Source of the DNA: Streptomyces sclerotialus
Lineage (GTDB): Bacteria > Actinomycetota > Actinomycetes > Streptomycetales > Streptomycetaceae
Assembly (NCBI GenBank): GCA_000719105.1
Contig: JODX01000024.1
Span: 25,669 to 89,668, forward strand
Reading direction: 5' to 3'
DNA: 64,000 bases
A program made the position numbers and the translations under genes. A model generated the notes under the pieces. That model saw only the letters and a list, made by a program, of their open reading frames with translations. It searched no databases and was not told the origin of the DNA. Shown here one piece after another: positions 8,615-16,314 of the stretch (its first letter is position 1; each line of letters begins with the position of its first letter).

Positions 8615-8787
8615 GGAGGAGTCCTTACGCGGTTCAGGAGAGTACGGCTTTCGACTCGTCAGTGGTCACAGGGGAGGGAAAGGTTGCCGTTGCCATTGCC
8701 GCAGGCGGTTGTGCGGACCGGTCGGCCCGACGCAGCTGCGGTGTTCCGCCGGCCGTCCGTACCCATCGGTTCGTGGGCCGGGCGGGC

Positions 8788-9348
8788 TCACGCCTCCTTG
8801 CCGGCGCGGTTCAGGCGGAGGGCGGAGATCAGGAAGAAGACGCCGCCGAGGAAGGCGTAGCCGGCAAGGGCGCTCAGGGAGGCGTCGTCGGTGCCCGCCT
8901 GTGCGAAGAAGGACGCGCCGGCGAGGGTGGAGACGGCACCGCTGGCGATCATCGCCCACTGGCCGCCCAGTCGGCGTCGGAGGGCGCCGACGATGAGCTG
9001 GACGACGCCCGCGGTGACGGCCCAGGCGCCCCAGACGCGCAGCACGGCCGGGATACCGGAGGTGGCGGCGACGGCCAGGCCGATGCCGGTGAGGGTGCTG
9101 AGCGCGATGTTCGCGTAGAGGCCGCGGACCGGGCCGGCGTCCGCCTTGGCGGACCTGACGTCGACGACGGCGCACGCCACGTCGAACAGGGGGTAGATCA
9201 CCAGCAGCGTCGCACTCAGCGGCCCGAGCGTGTCGGCGGTCGCGAACAACAGGGCGGCCCACACGGCGGCGAACGCGAAGCGCAGGAAGTAGAGCTTGCG
9301 CAGGGCCGCGGGGGCGGTGGTGGCGGTGGTGGCGGAGAGAGTGTCCAC
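8788..9348 (-). CDS. Small integral membrane protein (DUF308-like), TetR target candidate
   Basis: About 186 residues with six hydrophobic segments, e.g. LRFAFAAVWAALLFATADTL, LSATLLVIYPLFDVACAVV and LAGYAFLGGVFFLISAL, ending in a short basic tail. It resembles DUF308/HdeD-type membrane proteins of unknown biochemical role. GTG 9348 was chosen because AAAGG lies just upstream; an in-frame ATG at 9372 falls inside an 8-bp repeat. It is divergent from the TetR gene across a paired operator, so it is the likely regulated target. Confidence 0.7.
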   Translation of the reverse strand: MDTLSATTATTAPAALRKLYFLRFAFAAVWAALLFATADTLGPLSATLLVIYPLFDVACAVVDVRSAKADAGPVRGLYANIALSTLTGIGLAVAATSGIPAVLRVWGAWAVTAGVVQLIVGALRRRLGGQWAMIASGAVSTLAGASFFAQAGTDDASLSALAGYAFLGGVFFLISALRLNRAGKEA

Positions 9349-9363
9349 GGAAATGCCTTTCTG

Positions 9364-9395
9364 TGGCGGCATGGCGGCATGGCGGCATGGCGGTG
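9364..9395. repeat. 8-bp tandem repeat tggcggca
   Basis: Three exact copies (9364, 9372, 9380) and a fourth copy differing in its last two bases, in the 5' leader of the membrane-protein gene between its Shine-Dalgarno and the left TetR operator arm. Confidence 0.85.
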
Positions 9396-9425
9396 TGGTC
9401 GGTGACCGGACCGGCACATCCTCAT

Positions 9426-9499
9426 GAGGGAGAACGTTCGGTCTTGCAAGGGATCCAAGGTCACTGGCGCCTCCCTGTCAAGACCGAACGTTCTCCCTC
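9426..9499. promoter_or_regulatory. Paired TetR operator: 21-bp perfect inverted repeat
   Basis: A 21-base arm at 9426-9446 is the exact reverse complement of 9479-9499, separated by 32 bases. Each arm holds the perfect 8-bp palindrome GAACGTTC (9432-9439 and 9486-9493), 54 bp apart centre to centre. The right arm overlaps the expected -35 region of the TetR gene, whose -10-like TAACGT is at 9509-9514. The left arm faces the divergent membrane-protein gene. The likely reading is two operator sites for the adjacent TetR protein. Confidence 0.85.
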
Positions 9500-9521
9500 G
9501 CGGGTTGATAACGTGGGCGCC

Positions 9522-10148
9522 ATGAGCGGGAGCAGAGCAGGTGGCAGCACGTCCGAGGCGCGATCGCGGCTGCTCGGTACGGCGACGAAAATCTTCTACG
9601 CGGAGGGGATCCACTCCGTCGGCGTCGACCGGATCATCGCGGAGGCGCAGGTCACCCGCGCCACGCTGTACCGGCACTTCAAGGGCAAGGAAGAGCTCGT
9701 CCTCGCGTATCTCGACCAGGCGGATCGAGGCATCCGGGCGCAGGTCACCGCGGCCCTGGCAAGCGGCGGGTCGGCGGCCGACAGGGTACGGGCCGTCGGC
9801 CGGGCCATCACCGAAGGCATCAGGTCCCCCGGGTTCCGCGGATGCGCCTTCCTCAACGCGGTGGCCGAGTATCCCGACCCGGCCCACCCGATCCACCAGG
9901 CCGTGCTGGCCCACCGGCAGTGGTTCCTGGACACCGTCACGGAGCTGCTGGCGCAGACCGGTCACGGGCCCGCCGACGCGGCCGGCCGACACTTCGTCAT
10001 GCTCCGGGACGGCGCCATGGCGGCCGGCTGCCTCTTCGATCCGAAGCTGATCTCCGAGACGTTCCTGCAAGGCGTCGAAGCACTGCTGCAAGCGCGCACT
10101 GCCTCAGCGCTCGACCGCTTCTCCGGCTCCGGCTTCTCCGGCTCTTGA
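9522..10148 (+). CDS. TetR family transcriptional regulator
   Basis: 208 residues. The N-terminal helix-turn-helix spans ~15-60: IFYAEGIHSVGVDRIIAEAQ then VTRATLYRHFKGKEELVLAYL, which is the TetR recognition-helix pattern. The C-terminal ligand domain is all-alpha and ends in a Ser/Gly tail. The ATG lies 7 bases after TAACGT with no Shine-Dalgarno, so it is probably leaderless. Its promoter overlaps one arm of the paired operator; autorepression and control of the divergent membrane gene are inferred. Confidence 0.92.
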   Translation: MSGSRAGGSTSEARSRLLGTATKIFYAEGIHSVGVDRIIAEAQVTRATLYRHFKGKEELVLAYLDQADRGIRAQVTAALASGGSAADRVRAVGRAITEGIRSPGFRGCAFLNAVAEYPDPAHPIHQAVLAHRQWFLDTVTELLAQTGHGPADAAGRHFVMLRDGAMAAGCLFDPKLISETFLQGVEALLQARTASALDRFSGSGFSGS

Positions 10149-10245
10149 GAGGCGGATCCGCATCGCTCCGGCAGGTAGCGGGTCGAGGGTGACCGAGCGG
10201 TCGTAGTTCTGAGGTCTGGGGGGGGCTGTGGGGTCCCACACCCTC

Positions 10246-10274
10246 CTGGTGTCACTTGTGCGGGGTGACACCAG
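10246..10274. terminator. Bidirectional hairpin between convergent genes
   Basis: CTGGTGTCAC at 10246-10255 pairs perfectly with GTGACACCAG at 10265-10274 around a 9-base loop. Flanking ACCCT/AGGGT bases extend the stem with a small bulge. It separates the TetR gene (+) from the lipoprotein gene (-). No T-run follows, as is common in Streptomyces. Confidence 0.65.
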
Positions 10275-10395
10275 GGTGGCCGGGAACACGTGCGCGGGCC
10301 GCGCGGGGGCCGGGCGCGGTCCGGCGCGGTCGCGCGTCGGTGAGAGTGGTGCACGGCGCACCATCCGCACACGGCCCCGCTGATCCGACGGAGCG

Positions 10396-11283
10396 TCAGC
10401 CCGCCCAGACCTCGGCCTCGTCGGCCGGGACGGTGGTGGCCAGGCCCAGTTCCTTGCGGGCGGCGACCGACTTGTTCGGGTCGATGTCGGTGAAGGCCGG
10501 GTCGTAGGCGACGTAGAACGCGTCGACGTCGGCGGCGTTCGCGGCCTTCTGCCAGTTCCCGGCCGCCTTCGTCAGCGTCGCGCGGAGCTTGCCGACCTCG
10601 GTGCCCTCGATGCCGTCCAGACCCTTGACGTGTGCGTCGAGGGCGGCCGCGACGGCCTTGGCCTGCGCCTTGTAGCCGGCCAGGTCCTCCTCGACGGTGT
10701 CCTTCTCGGGCTGGTTCGCCCAGAGGGCCTCGTAGACCGCGTTCGAACCCTCGAGATACGTGGTCTGCTCGGGCTCGAGGGACTTCGCGGTGTCCAGCGA
10801 GCCGCTGAACGTGCCCTTCTCCGCGGTGTACGTGCAGCTCACCGCGCGGTCACCCGTCGCCCAGCTCTCCTTGGTCGGGGTGTAGTAGAAGAGGACGACG
10901 CCCTTGGGGAGCGCCCAGGTGTCCGGGGCGTACTTCTGCGCCTCGACCGGGCAGCGGTTGTCCGCGATCGTGGAGACCTCGTCATCGCCGGGGTACTCCG
11001 TGCCCTTGTCGACCGCGAACTCGCCGACGACCTGGCCCTCGTGCGCCTCGTCGCAGGGCACGATCTCGACGGCGTACGCCGTCCCCTCGGCCTTGCCGTT
11101 CGGGTTGTAGCAGTCGCCGACGTCCAGCGAGAACACCGAGCGCTGGCGAGCCACCTTCTTCGCGCCGTCCTTGGCGCTGTCGACGGCGTCGGAGACGTCC
11201 GAGCATCCCACCGCGCCGATCGCGAGCAGGGCGGCAACGGCGGATATGCCGCGAAGGGAACGGTACGGGGCACGGATTGGCAT
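10396..11283 (-). CDS. Septum-formation-type lipoprotein
   Basis: 295 residues. A lipoprotein signal peptide ends in the lipobox IGAVGC, so the protein should be lipid-anchored on the outer face of the membrane after Cys ~27. The mature part contains the domain seen in Septum_form proteins: SVFSLDVGDCYNP, VPCDEAHEGQVVGEF and a WATGDRAVSCTY segment, with paired cysteines likely disulfide-bonded. The C-terminal ~100 residues are Ala/Lys/Asp-rich helix. Function in septation is inferred from family naming only. Convergent with TetR, divergent from the FUSC gene. Confidence 0.75.
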   Translation of the reverse strand: MPIRAPYRSLRGISAVAALLAIGAVGCSDVSDAVDSAKDGAKKVARQRSVFSLDVGDCYNPNGKAEGTAYAVEIVPCDEAHEGQVVGEFAVDKGTEYPGDDEVSTIADNRCPVEAQKYAPDTWALPKGVVLFYYTPTKESWATGDRAVSCTYTAEKGTFSGSLDTAKSLEPEQTTYLEGSNAVYEALWANQPEKDTVEEDLAGYKAQAKAVAAALDAHVKGLDGIEGTEVGKLRATLTKAAGNWQKAANAADVDAFYVAYDPAFTDIDPNKSVAARKELGLATTVPADEAEVWAG

Positions 11284-11685
11284 GGCGTGTACATCCTCTT
11301 ATGTGATCTTTATGAGGGACGCGCGCATCGTATGTCAGTCCTGTGTCCTGGCTGTACGCGGCTGTACGAGGGCTCTCACCTCAGGCCCTCACCTCATCGC
11401 ACCGTCTCCGACTCGCGACGGGCCACGAGGGTTGTATCCGCGCTGCGCACGCCACGGAATATTCGTACGGCGCGGTCGGTTGGCTCCACCGGTGAAAGCG
11501 ATGACCGGACCGGCGCCGATCTCGCGCATGAGGACCTCGCGCCCTCCGCGCTGAAGGTCACGGACCCGAAACACGCGCGTTTCGTCAGCCCCGCAAACAC
11601 TCCGTATCCTTGACAGGACCCATCGCGCAGCCCGGCCGACGTCGCCCGAGAGCTCACCCGCCCTCGACAAGTCGACAGGAGCCCT
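11284..11685. other. 402-base divergent intergenic region, no gene supported
   Basis: Lies between the lipoprotein gene (-) and the FUSC gene (+). It holds short direct repeats (ggctgtacg twice near 11350-11367; ctcacctca twice near 11376-11395). A TTGACA around 11610 has no matching -10 at good spacing. A 46-codon minus-strand frame ending at 11389 has no convincing ribosome site. Presumably it carries both promoters. Confidence 0.5.
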
Positions 11686-13641
11686 GTGTCCCGACCCGCA
11701 CGACTCGCCCGACCCGCACGGTCCGGTGTCCGCGCAATGATCGCCGATCTTCCCTCCTGGCTCACGCACGCCCTGCACACCCCGCGCGGTCCGATTCCCT
11801 GGAACGCGGTGGCGCGCGCCGCCCTGGCCGCCGGGCCGCTGCTGCTCGTGGCCCTGCTCCTCGACCAGGTGTCGCTGGGGGCCTTCGCCGCGATCGGGGC
11901 GATGCTGGCCGGGCTCAGTGACCGTCCGGGAAGCCGGCGGTCGGCGGTCAAGCGGATCGGGGTGCCCGTGCTTGTCGGAGCGGCGGGCGTGCTGGTGGGC
12001 ACGTACGCGGGGGAGTACAGCGGCGCCGGGCCCGTCGTGCTCACCGTGCTGCTCACCCTGGTCGGGCTGCTCGTCGGGTGTGTCAGTGCCGCCGGGCCCG
12101 TGGCCTCCGCCTCCGGGACGCAGGCGCTCGTCGCACTCGCCCTCGGGGCCGGGATGACGGCGACCGACCCGGGGTGGGCGCGGGCGCTGGCGTTCGCCTT
12201 CGGCGGCGGGTGGCTGCTGCTGCTCGCGCTGGTGCAGCCCGCGCCCGGAGCCGTGGCCGTCGCCGGGACCTTCCGGTCCGCGCTGCGGGCCGAGTACCAC
12301 CGGTTCGACGGGGAGCGGGCCGCCGTCGCCGCCGTGTACGACGCGATCGCCGCGCTGCTCGACGCCACCGGTAGGCCGGGGGCCGTCGCCCGGCGTGCCG
12401 CGCTGACCGCCGCCCTCGACCAGGCGCAGGACGCGCTCGCCGGGCCCCGGCTGCGGCGGTACGTCCGGTCCGGGGCCGAGCGGCGGCTGCACGCCCAGTA
12501 CGCCGCCGCGCTCCCGCTCGCCGAGGCGGCGACCGCGCTCTTCTGGGCCGGGGACGCCGTGCCGGGCCGGGCCGCCGAGGGACCCCGGCGCCTCGCCGCC
12601 GCCGTACGGGGCGGCGCTCACACGGGACCCCTGCCCGCGCCGTCCCGCCACGCCCCCGGACTGCGGGCTCTGGACGACGCCCTGCTGCGCGCCGCCGAGG
12701 TGTTCGACCGGCCGGAGGACAGCCGTCACCCCGGGCTGCACCGGCGGTACCGGAGCGCCAAGGGCTCCGTCCGCGCCGCCCTCGGGCCCGGCGGGCGGGA
12801 GTACGGGGTGCGCGTCGCCGTGTCGTACGGGGCGAGCGCCGCGGTGGCGCAGGCGCTGCACCACGAGTACTGGTACTGGATGCCCGTCACGGCGGTCTTC
12901 CTGGTCAAGCCCGACCTCGGGCCGCTCGTCTCCCGGGTGCTGAGCCGGGCCGCCGGCACCGTGCTGGGCGCCCTCGTCTTCGCCGGGTTCGCCGCGCTGC
13001 TGCCGCGGGCGGCGGGGCTGGTCGCGCTCGTCGCGCTCAGCGGCGCGCTGATCCCCGTCGCGCTGCGGCACTTCGCCGCCATGACCGCGGTCGCCACCGT
13101 GATCGTGCTCGCCCTGGTGGAGCTGGGCGGAGCCCCGCAGGCCACCTGGACCCGTATCGGCGAGACGCTGCTGGCCTGCGCGATCGTGCTGCTCGTCGGC
13201 CATCTGCCGGTGCCCGGACAGCGCGCCGGGGGCGTCCGGGCCCGGCTGGAGCGGGCGACGGACGCGGCCCATGCCTACCTCCGGCACGTCCTCGGCGCGT
13301 CGAGCGAGCCCGACGACCGGGCACGGCGGTGGACGCTGCGCCGCGAGGCCTACCGCACGCTCGCCGAGGCCCGCGCGGCGATCGACCTCGCCGCAGCCGA
13401 GCTGCCCGCCCTGGCCCGGCAGGCGGAGGGCGCGAACGAGGTGGCCGCGACGCTCGAGCACCTCGTCGACACCACCACCGCGTGCGCCGTCCACCTCGAC
13501 GACGAGGGGCGGCTCGTACCGGCGTACACCCGGCGGATCGACGCCCTGCTGGAGGAGCTCGAGCAGCGACGCCGGCGGATCGGCCTGGGCGGCGGAGCGG
13601 AAGGACCGGAGGAGCCCGCGGGCCTGCGCCCGGCCGTATGA
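11686..13641 (+). CDS. FUSC family membrane protein (YccS/aromatic-acid exporter-like)
   Basis: 651 residues with two blocks of about five to six transmembrane helices (roughly 35-190 and 370-510), each followed by a long cytoplasmic helical region: the FUSC layout of p-hydroxybenzoic acid efflux and YccS proteins. The second block includes HEYWYWMPVTAVFLVKPDLG, the conserved FUSC segment. The substrate is unknown, with small aromatic acids possible. GTG 11686 follows AGGA with 5-base spacing; ATG 11737 is the alternative. Confidence 0.82.
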   Translation: MSRPARLARPARSGVRAMIADLPSWLTHALHTPRGPIPWNAVARAALAAGPLLLVALLLDQVSLGAFAAIGAMLAGLSDRPGSRRSAVKRIGVPVLVGAAGVLVGTYAGEYSGAGPVVLTVLLTLVGLLVGCVSAAGPVASASGTQALVALALGAGMTATDPGWARALAFAFGGGWLLLLALVQPAPGAVAVAGTFRSALRAEYHRFDGERAAVAAVYDAIAALLDATGRPGAVARRAALTAALDQAQDALAGPRLRRYVRSGAERRLHAQYAAALPLAEAATALFWAGDAVPGRAAEGPRRLAAAVRGGAHTGPLPAPSRHAPGLRALDDALLRAAEVFDRPEDSRHPGLHRRYRSAKGSVRAALGPGGREYGVRVAVSYGASAAVAQALHHEYWYWMPVTAVFLVKPDLGPLVSRVLSRAAGTVLGALVFAGFAALLPRAAGLVALVALSGALIPVALRHFAAMTAVATVIVLALVELGGAPQATWTRIGETLLACAIVLLVGHLPVPGQRAGGVRARLERATDAAHAYLRHVLGASSEPDDRARRWTLRREAYRTLAEARAAIDLAAAELPALARQAEGANEVAATLEHLVDTTTACAVHLDDEGRLVPAYTRRIDALLEELEQRRRRIGLGGGAEGPEEPAGLRPAV

Positions 13642-13692
13642 GCGGCCGGGCGGCAGAGTCCGTTGAAGAGCCTGTGGTGAGCGGCCGGGCGG
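13639..13692. repeat. Direct repeat of 15 bp, 39 bp apart
   Basis: TGAGCGGCCGGGCGG occurs at 13639-13653 (overlapping the FUSC stop codon) and again at 13678-13692. Each is followed by a similar aGTCCGT segment. It lies between FUSC and the amidohydrolase gene. Confidence 0.8.
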
Positions 13693-13749
13693 GGAAGTCC
13701 GTCCTCGGTTCACCTTCGCGGGGCCCTCGCCCCGCCGTACCGTGACCGC

Positions 13750-15156
13750 ATGACGCCCCCTGCGACGACGCAGCAGACGCAGCAGCAGACGCAGCCTCCC
13801 GCCGATCTCCTCATCACCGGATGCACGGCCCTCCTGCACGACGAGCAGGAGCGGATCCAGTTCCTCGAGGACGCCGCCGTCGTCGTACGGGACGGGGTCG
13901 TCGACTTCGTCGGCCCGGCCGCGGACGTCCGTGCCCTGTCCCTGTCGGCCGCCGAGCACATCGACGCGCGCGGGCAGGTCGCCGTGCCCGGCTTGATCAA
14001 CTGCCACTCGCACGCGGCGATGGTGGCCCTGCGCGGCGTGGCCGAGGACCTGCCGGCCGAGGAGTGGTTCAACGACGTCGTCTGGCCGATCGAGTCCAAC
14101 CTCACGCCGCGGGACGTGGAACTGGGCACGCGGCTCGCCTGCGCCGAAATGATCCGCGGCGGGGTGACGTGCTTCGCCGACCACTACTTCCATATGGACA
14201 GGGTCGCGGCCGTCGCCGACGAGAGCGGGCTGCGCGCCCACCTGGGGGAGGCGTTCTTCTCCTCGCAGGGGCCGGAGGGGCGCGCGAGGTCGGTGGGGTT
14301 CGCGCTGCGGCACCGGGGCGCGGCCGGCGGGCGCATCACCACCGCTCTCGCGCCGCACGCCCCGTACACCGTCGACGACACCGACCTCGCCGCCACCGCA
14401 GGTCTCGCGCGCGAGCACGGACTGCCCGTCCACCTCCACGCCGCCGAGAGCCGCGACCAGACCGGGAACAGCCTCGCCCGGCACGGCGTCACGCCCGTCG
14501 AGGTGCTGGAACGAACCGGTCTCCTCGACCTTCCGGCGGGGGTCCTGATCGCGCACGGCACCGGCATCGTCGAGCGCGATCTGCCCGTGCTGGAGCGTGC
14601 CGGAGGACCCGTCGGCGTCGCGACCGCGCCCCGTACGTACCTGAAGTTCGCCTGGTCCACCACGCCCGTACGGGCCCTGCGCGGCATCGGCGTCCCGGTC
14701 GGGCTGGCCACGGACGGGGCCGCCTCGAACAACTCCCTCGACCTGTGGCAGGTGATGGCACTCATCGCGCTGGCGCAGAAGGCGGCCGAGGGCGATCCGC
14801 GCTGGCTGACCGCCCGGCAGGCGCTGCACCACGCCACGCTGCAGAGCGCACGGGCCGTCGGGCTGGGGGACCGCATCGGCAGCCTCGCCCCCGGCCGGCG
14901 CGCCGACATCGTCCTCGTGGATCTCACCGGACCGCACACCCAGCCCGTGCACGACCTCGCCGCCACCCTCGTGCACAGCGTCCGCGCGGGTGACGTCCGT
15001 ACGACGATCGTCGACGGCCGTGTCCTCATGCGCGACCGTGAGCTGCTGACGATCGATGTCGCGGAGACCGTGCGGGAACTGGGGGAACGTCTGCCCGCAC
15101 TCGTCGACCGCGGCCACGGCGTGCGCATCCAGGAGTACGACAGGCCGCCCGGGTGA
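13750..15156 (+). CDS. Amidohydrolase (TRZ/ATZ family; MTA/SAH deaminase-like)
   Basis: 468 residues, metal-dependent TIM-barrel deaminase of the methylthioadenosine/S-adenosylhomocysteine deaminase or chlorohydrolase group. Metal ligands are visible: NCHSHAAM (usual HxH, here His-Ser-His), LAPHAPYT, the HLHAAES block and the ATDGAASNN Asp. Conserved VPGLIN precedes the first motif and LAPGRRADIVLVD closes the barrel. The N-terminus is Gln/Thr-rich. TACCGT lies 6 bases before the ATG with no Shine-Dalgarno, suggesting a leaderless start. Exact substrate not determinable. Confidence 0.85.
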   Translation: MTPPATTQQTQQQTQPPADLLITGCTALLHDEQERIQFLEDAAVVVRDGVVDFVGPAADVRALSLSAAEHIDARGQVAVPGLINCHSHAAMVALRGVAEDLPAEEWFNDVVWPIESNLTPRDVELGTRLACAEMIRGGVTCFADHYFHMDRVAAVADESGLRAHLGEAFFSSQGPEGRARSVGFALRHRGAAGGRITTALAPHAPYTVDDTDLAATAGLAREHGLPVHLHAAESRDQTGNSLARHGVTPVEVLERTGLLDLPAGVLIAHGTGIVERDLPVLERAGGPVGVATAPRTYLKFAWSTTPVRALRGIGVPVGLATDGAASNNSLDLWQVMALIALAQKAAEGDPRWLTARQALHHATLQSARAVGLGDRIGSLAPGRRADIVLVDLTGPHTQPVHDLAATLVHSVRAGDVRTTIVDGRVLMRDRELLTIDVAETVRELGERLPALVDRGHGVRIQEYDRPPG

Positions 15157-15266
15157 GCGGCGGCGCGACGCTCCGCCGCCCGGCGCCGGAAAAAGTCCGC
15201 GCCCACCGATGAGTTCCGTTCCTCCGCCCGGTCCACCCCGAAGAGGACCGTGTTCCAGGAGGACCG

Positions 15267-15983
15267 ATGACACTTCCGCGGATCGTCCCGCGCGACGAGT
15301 GGCGCGCCGCGCGCGAGGAACTGCTCGCGAAGGAGAAGGCCGCCACGCGCGCGCGGGACGCGCTGAACGCCGAGCGGCGGCGACTGCCGATGGTCGAGCT
15401 CGACAAGGAGTACGTCTTCGAGAGCGGCGACGGCAAGGCGACCCTGCTCGATCTCTTCCGGGGGAGGTACCAGCTCATCGTGTACCACTTCATGTTCGCG
15501 CCCGAGTGGGAGGCGGGCTGCCGCAGCTGCTCGGCGTTCCTCGACCAGATCGGCCACCTCGCCCACCTCCGCGCGCGGGGTACCGAGTTCGCGGCCGTCT
15601 CCCGGGCGCCGTACATCCGGATCCTGCCGTTCAAGGCCCGTATGGGCTGGACGGTGCCCTGGTACTCGTCGTACGCCACCGACTTCAACCAGGACTTCCG
15701 GGTGTCGTTCGAGGAGGCCGGGGAGGCGGCCGGAGAGGCGGCCGAAGGCGGGATCGTCGAGCGGCCCGGGCTGAGCTGTTTCCTGCGGGACCGCGACCGG
15801 ATCTTCCACACGTACTCGACGTACGGGCGCGGGCTGGACGGGCTCGGCTCCACGACCAGCCTGCTCGACCTCACCGCCCTGGGGCGGCAGGAGGAGTGGG
15901 AGGAGCCCAGGGGGCGCGCGTCGGAGCTCGGCGCGCCGGCCGGTAGTCCCCGGATCCGTTATCACGACGAGTACGAGGACTGA
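15267..15983 (+). CDS. DUF899 family protein (thioredoxin-like fold)
   Basis: 238 residues. Typical DUF899 features: an N-terminal charged helix, then LIVYHFMFAPEWEAGCRSCS with the paired cysteines in a C-x2-C arrangement, VSRAPYIRILPFKARMGW and FSTYGRG-like YSTYGRGLDG. These proteins adopt a thioredoxin/peroxiredoxin-like fold of unknown reaction. An AGGAGGA upstream supports the ATG. It lies 110 bases after the amidohydrolase. Confidence 0.85.
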   Translation: MTLPRIVPRDEWRAAREELLAKEKAATRARDALNAERRRLPMVELDKEYVFESGDGKATLLDLFRGRYQLIVYHFMFAPEWEAGCRSCSAFLDQIGHLAHLRARGTEFAAVSRAPYIRILPFKARMGWTVPWYSSYATDFNQDFRVSFEEAGEAAGEAAEGGIVERPGLSCFLRDRDRIFHTYSTYGRGLDGLGSTTSLLDLTALGRQEEWEEPRGRASELGAPAGSPRIRYHDEYED

Positions 15984-16112
15984 CGCTGTGTGATCGTTGC
16001 CCGGCACATGATGTTGGCCGCGTGTCAGCTAGGTCTCAGTCCCGTCACTCCGCGAGCCGATCACCCGGTCATGGGCGTTTAACTCTATGAACGCACTACG
16101 ACCGGGAGGTGG

Positions 16113-16289
16113 ATGGTGAGCGGGAGAACAGTGCTGGAGCGCTTCCCGGCCGGAGGGCCGCGCGGGTCCTGGCCGGCGGAGGAGTTCGCGCAGGCGCGCC
16201 GTCTGGAGGGACAGGCCGCGGAGGTCGTCATGGACCTCGCCACGGACACGTTCCTGGTGATCGTCCGCGGGGGTGACACCGTCGAGTGA
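16113..16289 (+). CDS. Small protein of 58 residues, unknown function
   Basis: ATG 16113 with GGGAGG upstream opens a 58-residue frame closed by TGA at 16287-16289. The C-terminal half EVVMDLATDTFLVIVRG forms a plausible beta pair after an Ala/Glu-rich helix (SWPAEEFAQARRLEG). There are no cysteines and no signal peptide. Third-position GC is high, as expected for Streptomyces coding DNA. It converges on the ABC exporter gene with 25 bases between stops. Function not recognised. Confidence 0.65.
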   Translation: MVSGRTVLERFPAGGPRGSWPAEEFAQARRLEGQAAEVVMDLATDTFLVIVRGGDTVE

Positions 16290-16314
16290 CGCGGCCGGGG
16301 CCGGCCCCGGGGTG

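Noticed and set aside
11333..11360. Extra PafBC-type promoter (ATGTCAGTC near 11337)
   Set aside because: The -35-like half is present but no TAnnnT occurs at the required spacing.
11389..11529. 46-codon minus-strand ORF between the lipoprotein and FUSC genes
   Set aside because: ATG present but the ribosome site is weak, and other frames across the same bases look equally coding; no similarity recognised.
11389..15273. 1294-codon open frame on the minus strand
   Set aside because: It runs antisense through FUSC and the amidohydrolase, whose products match known families. It is the usual GC-rich shadow frame with low-complexity Gly/Arg/Pro composition.
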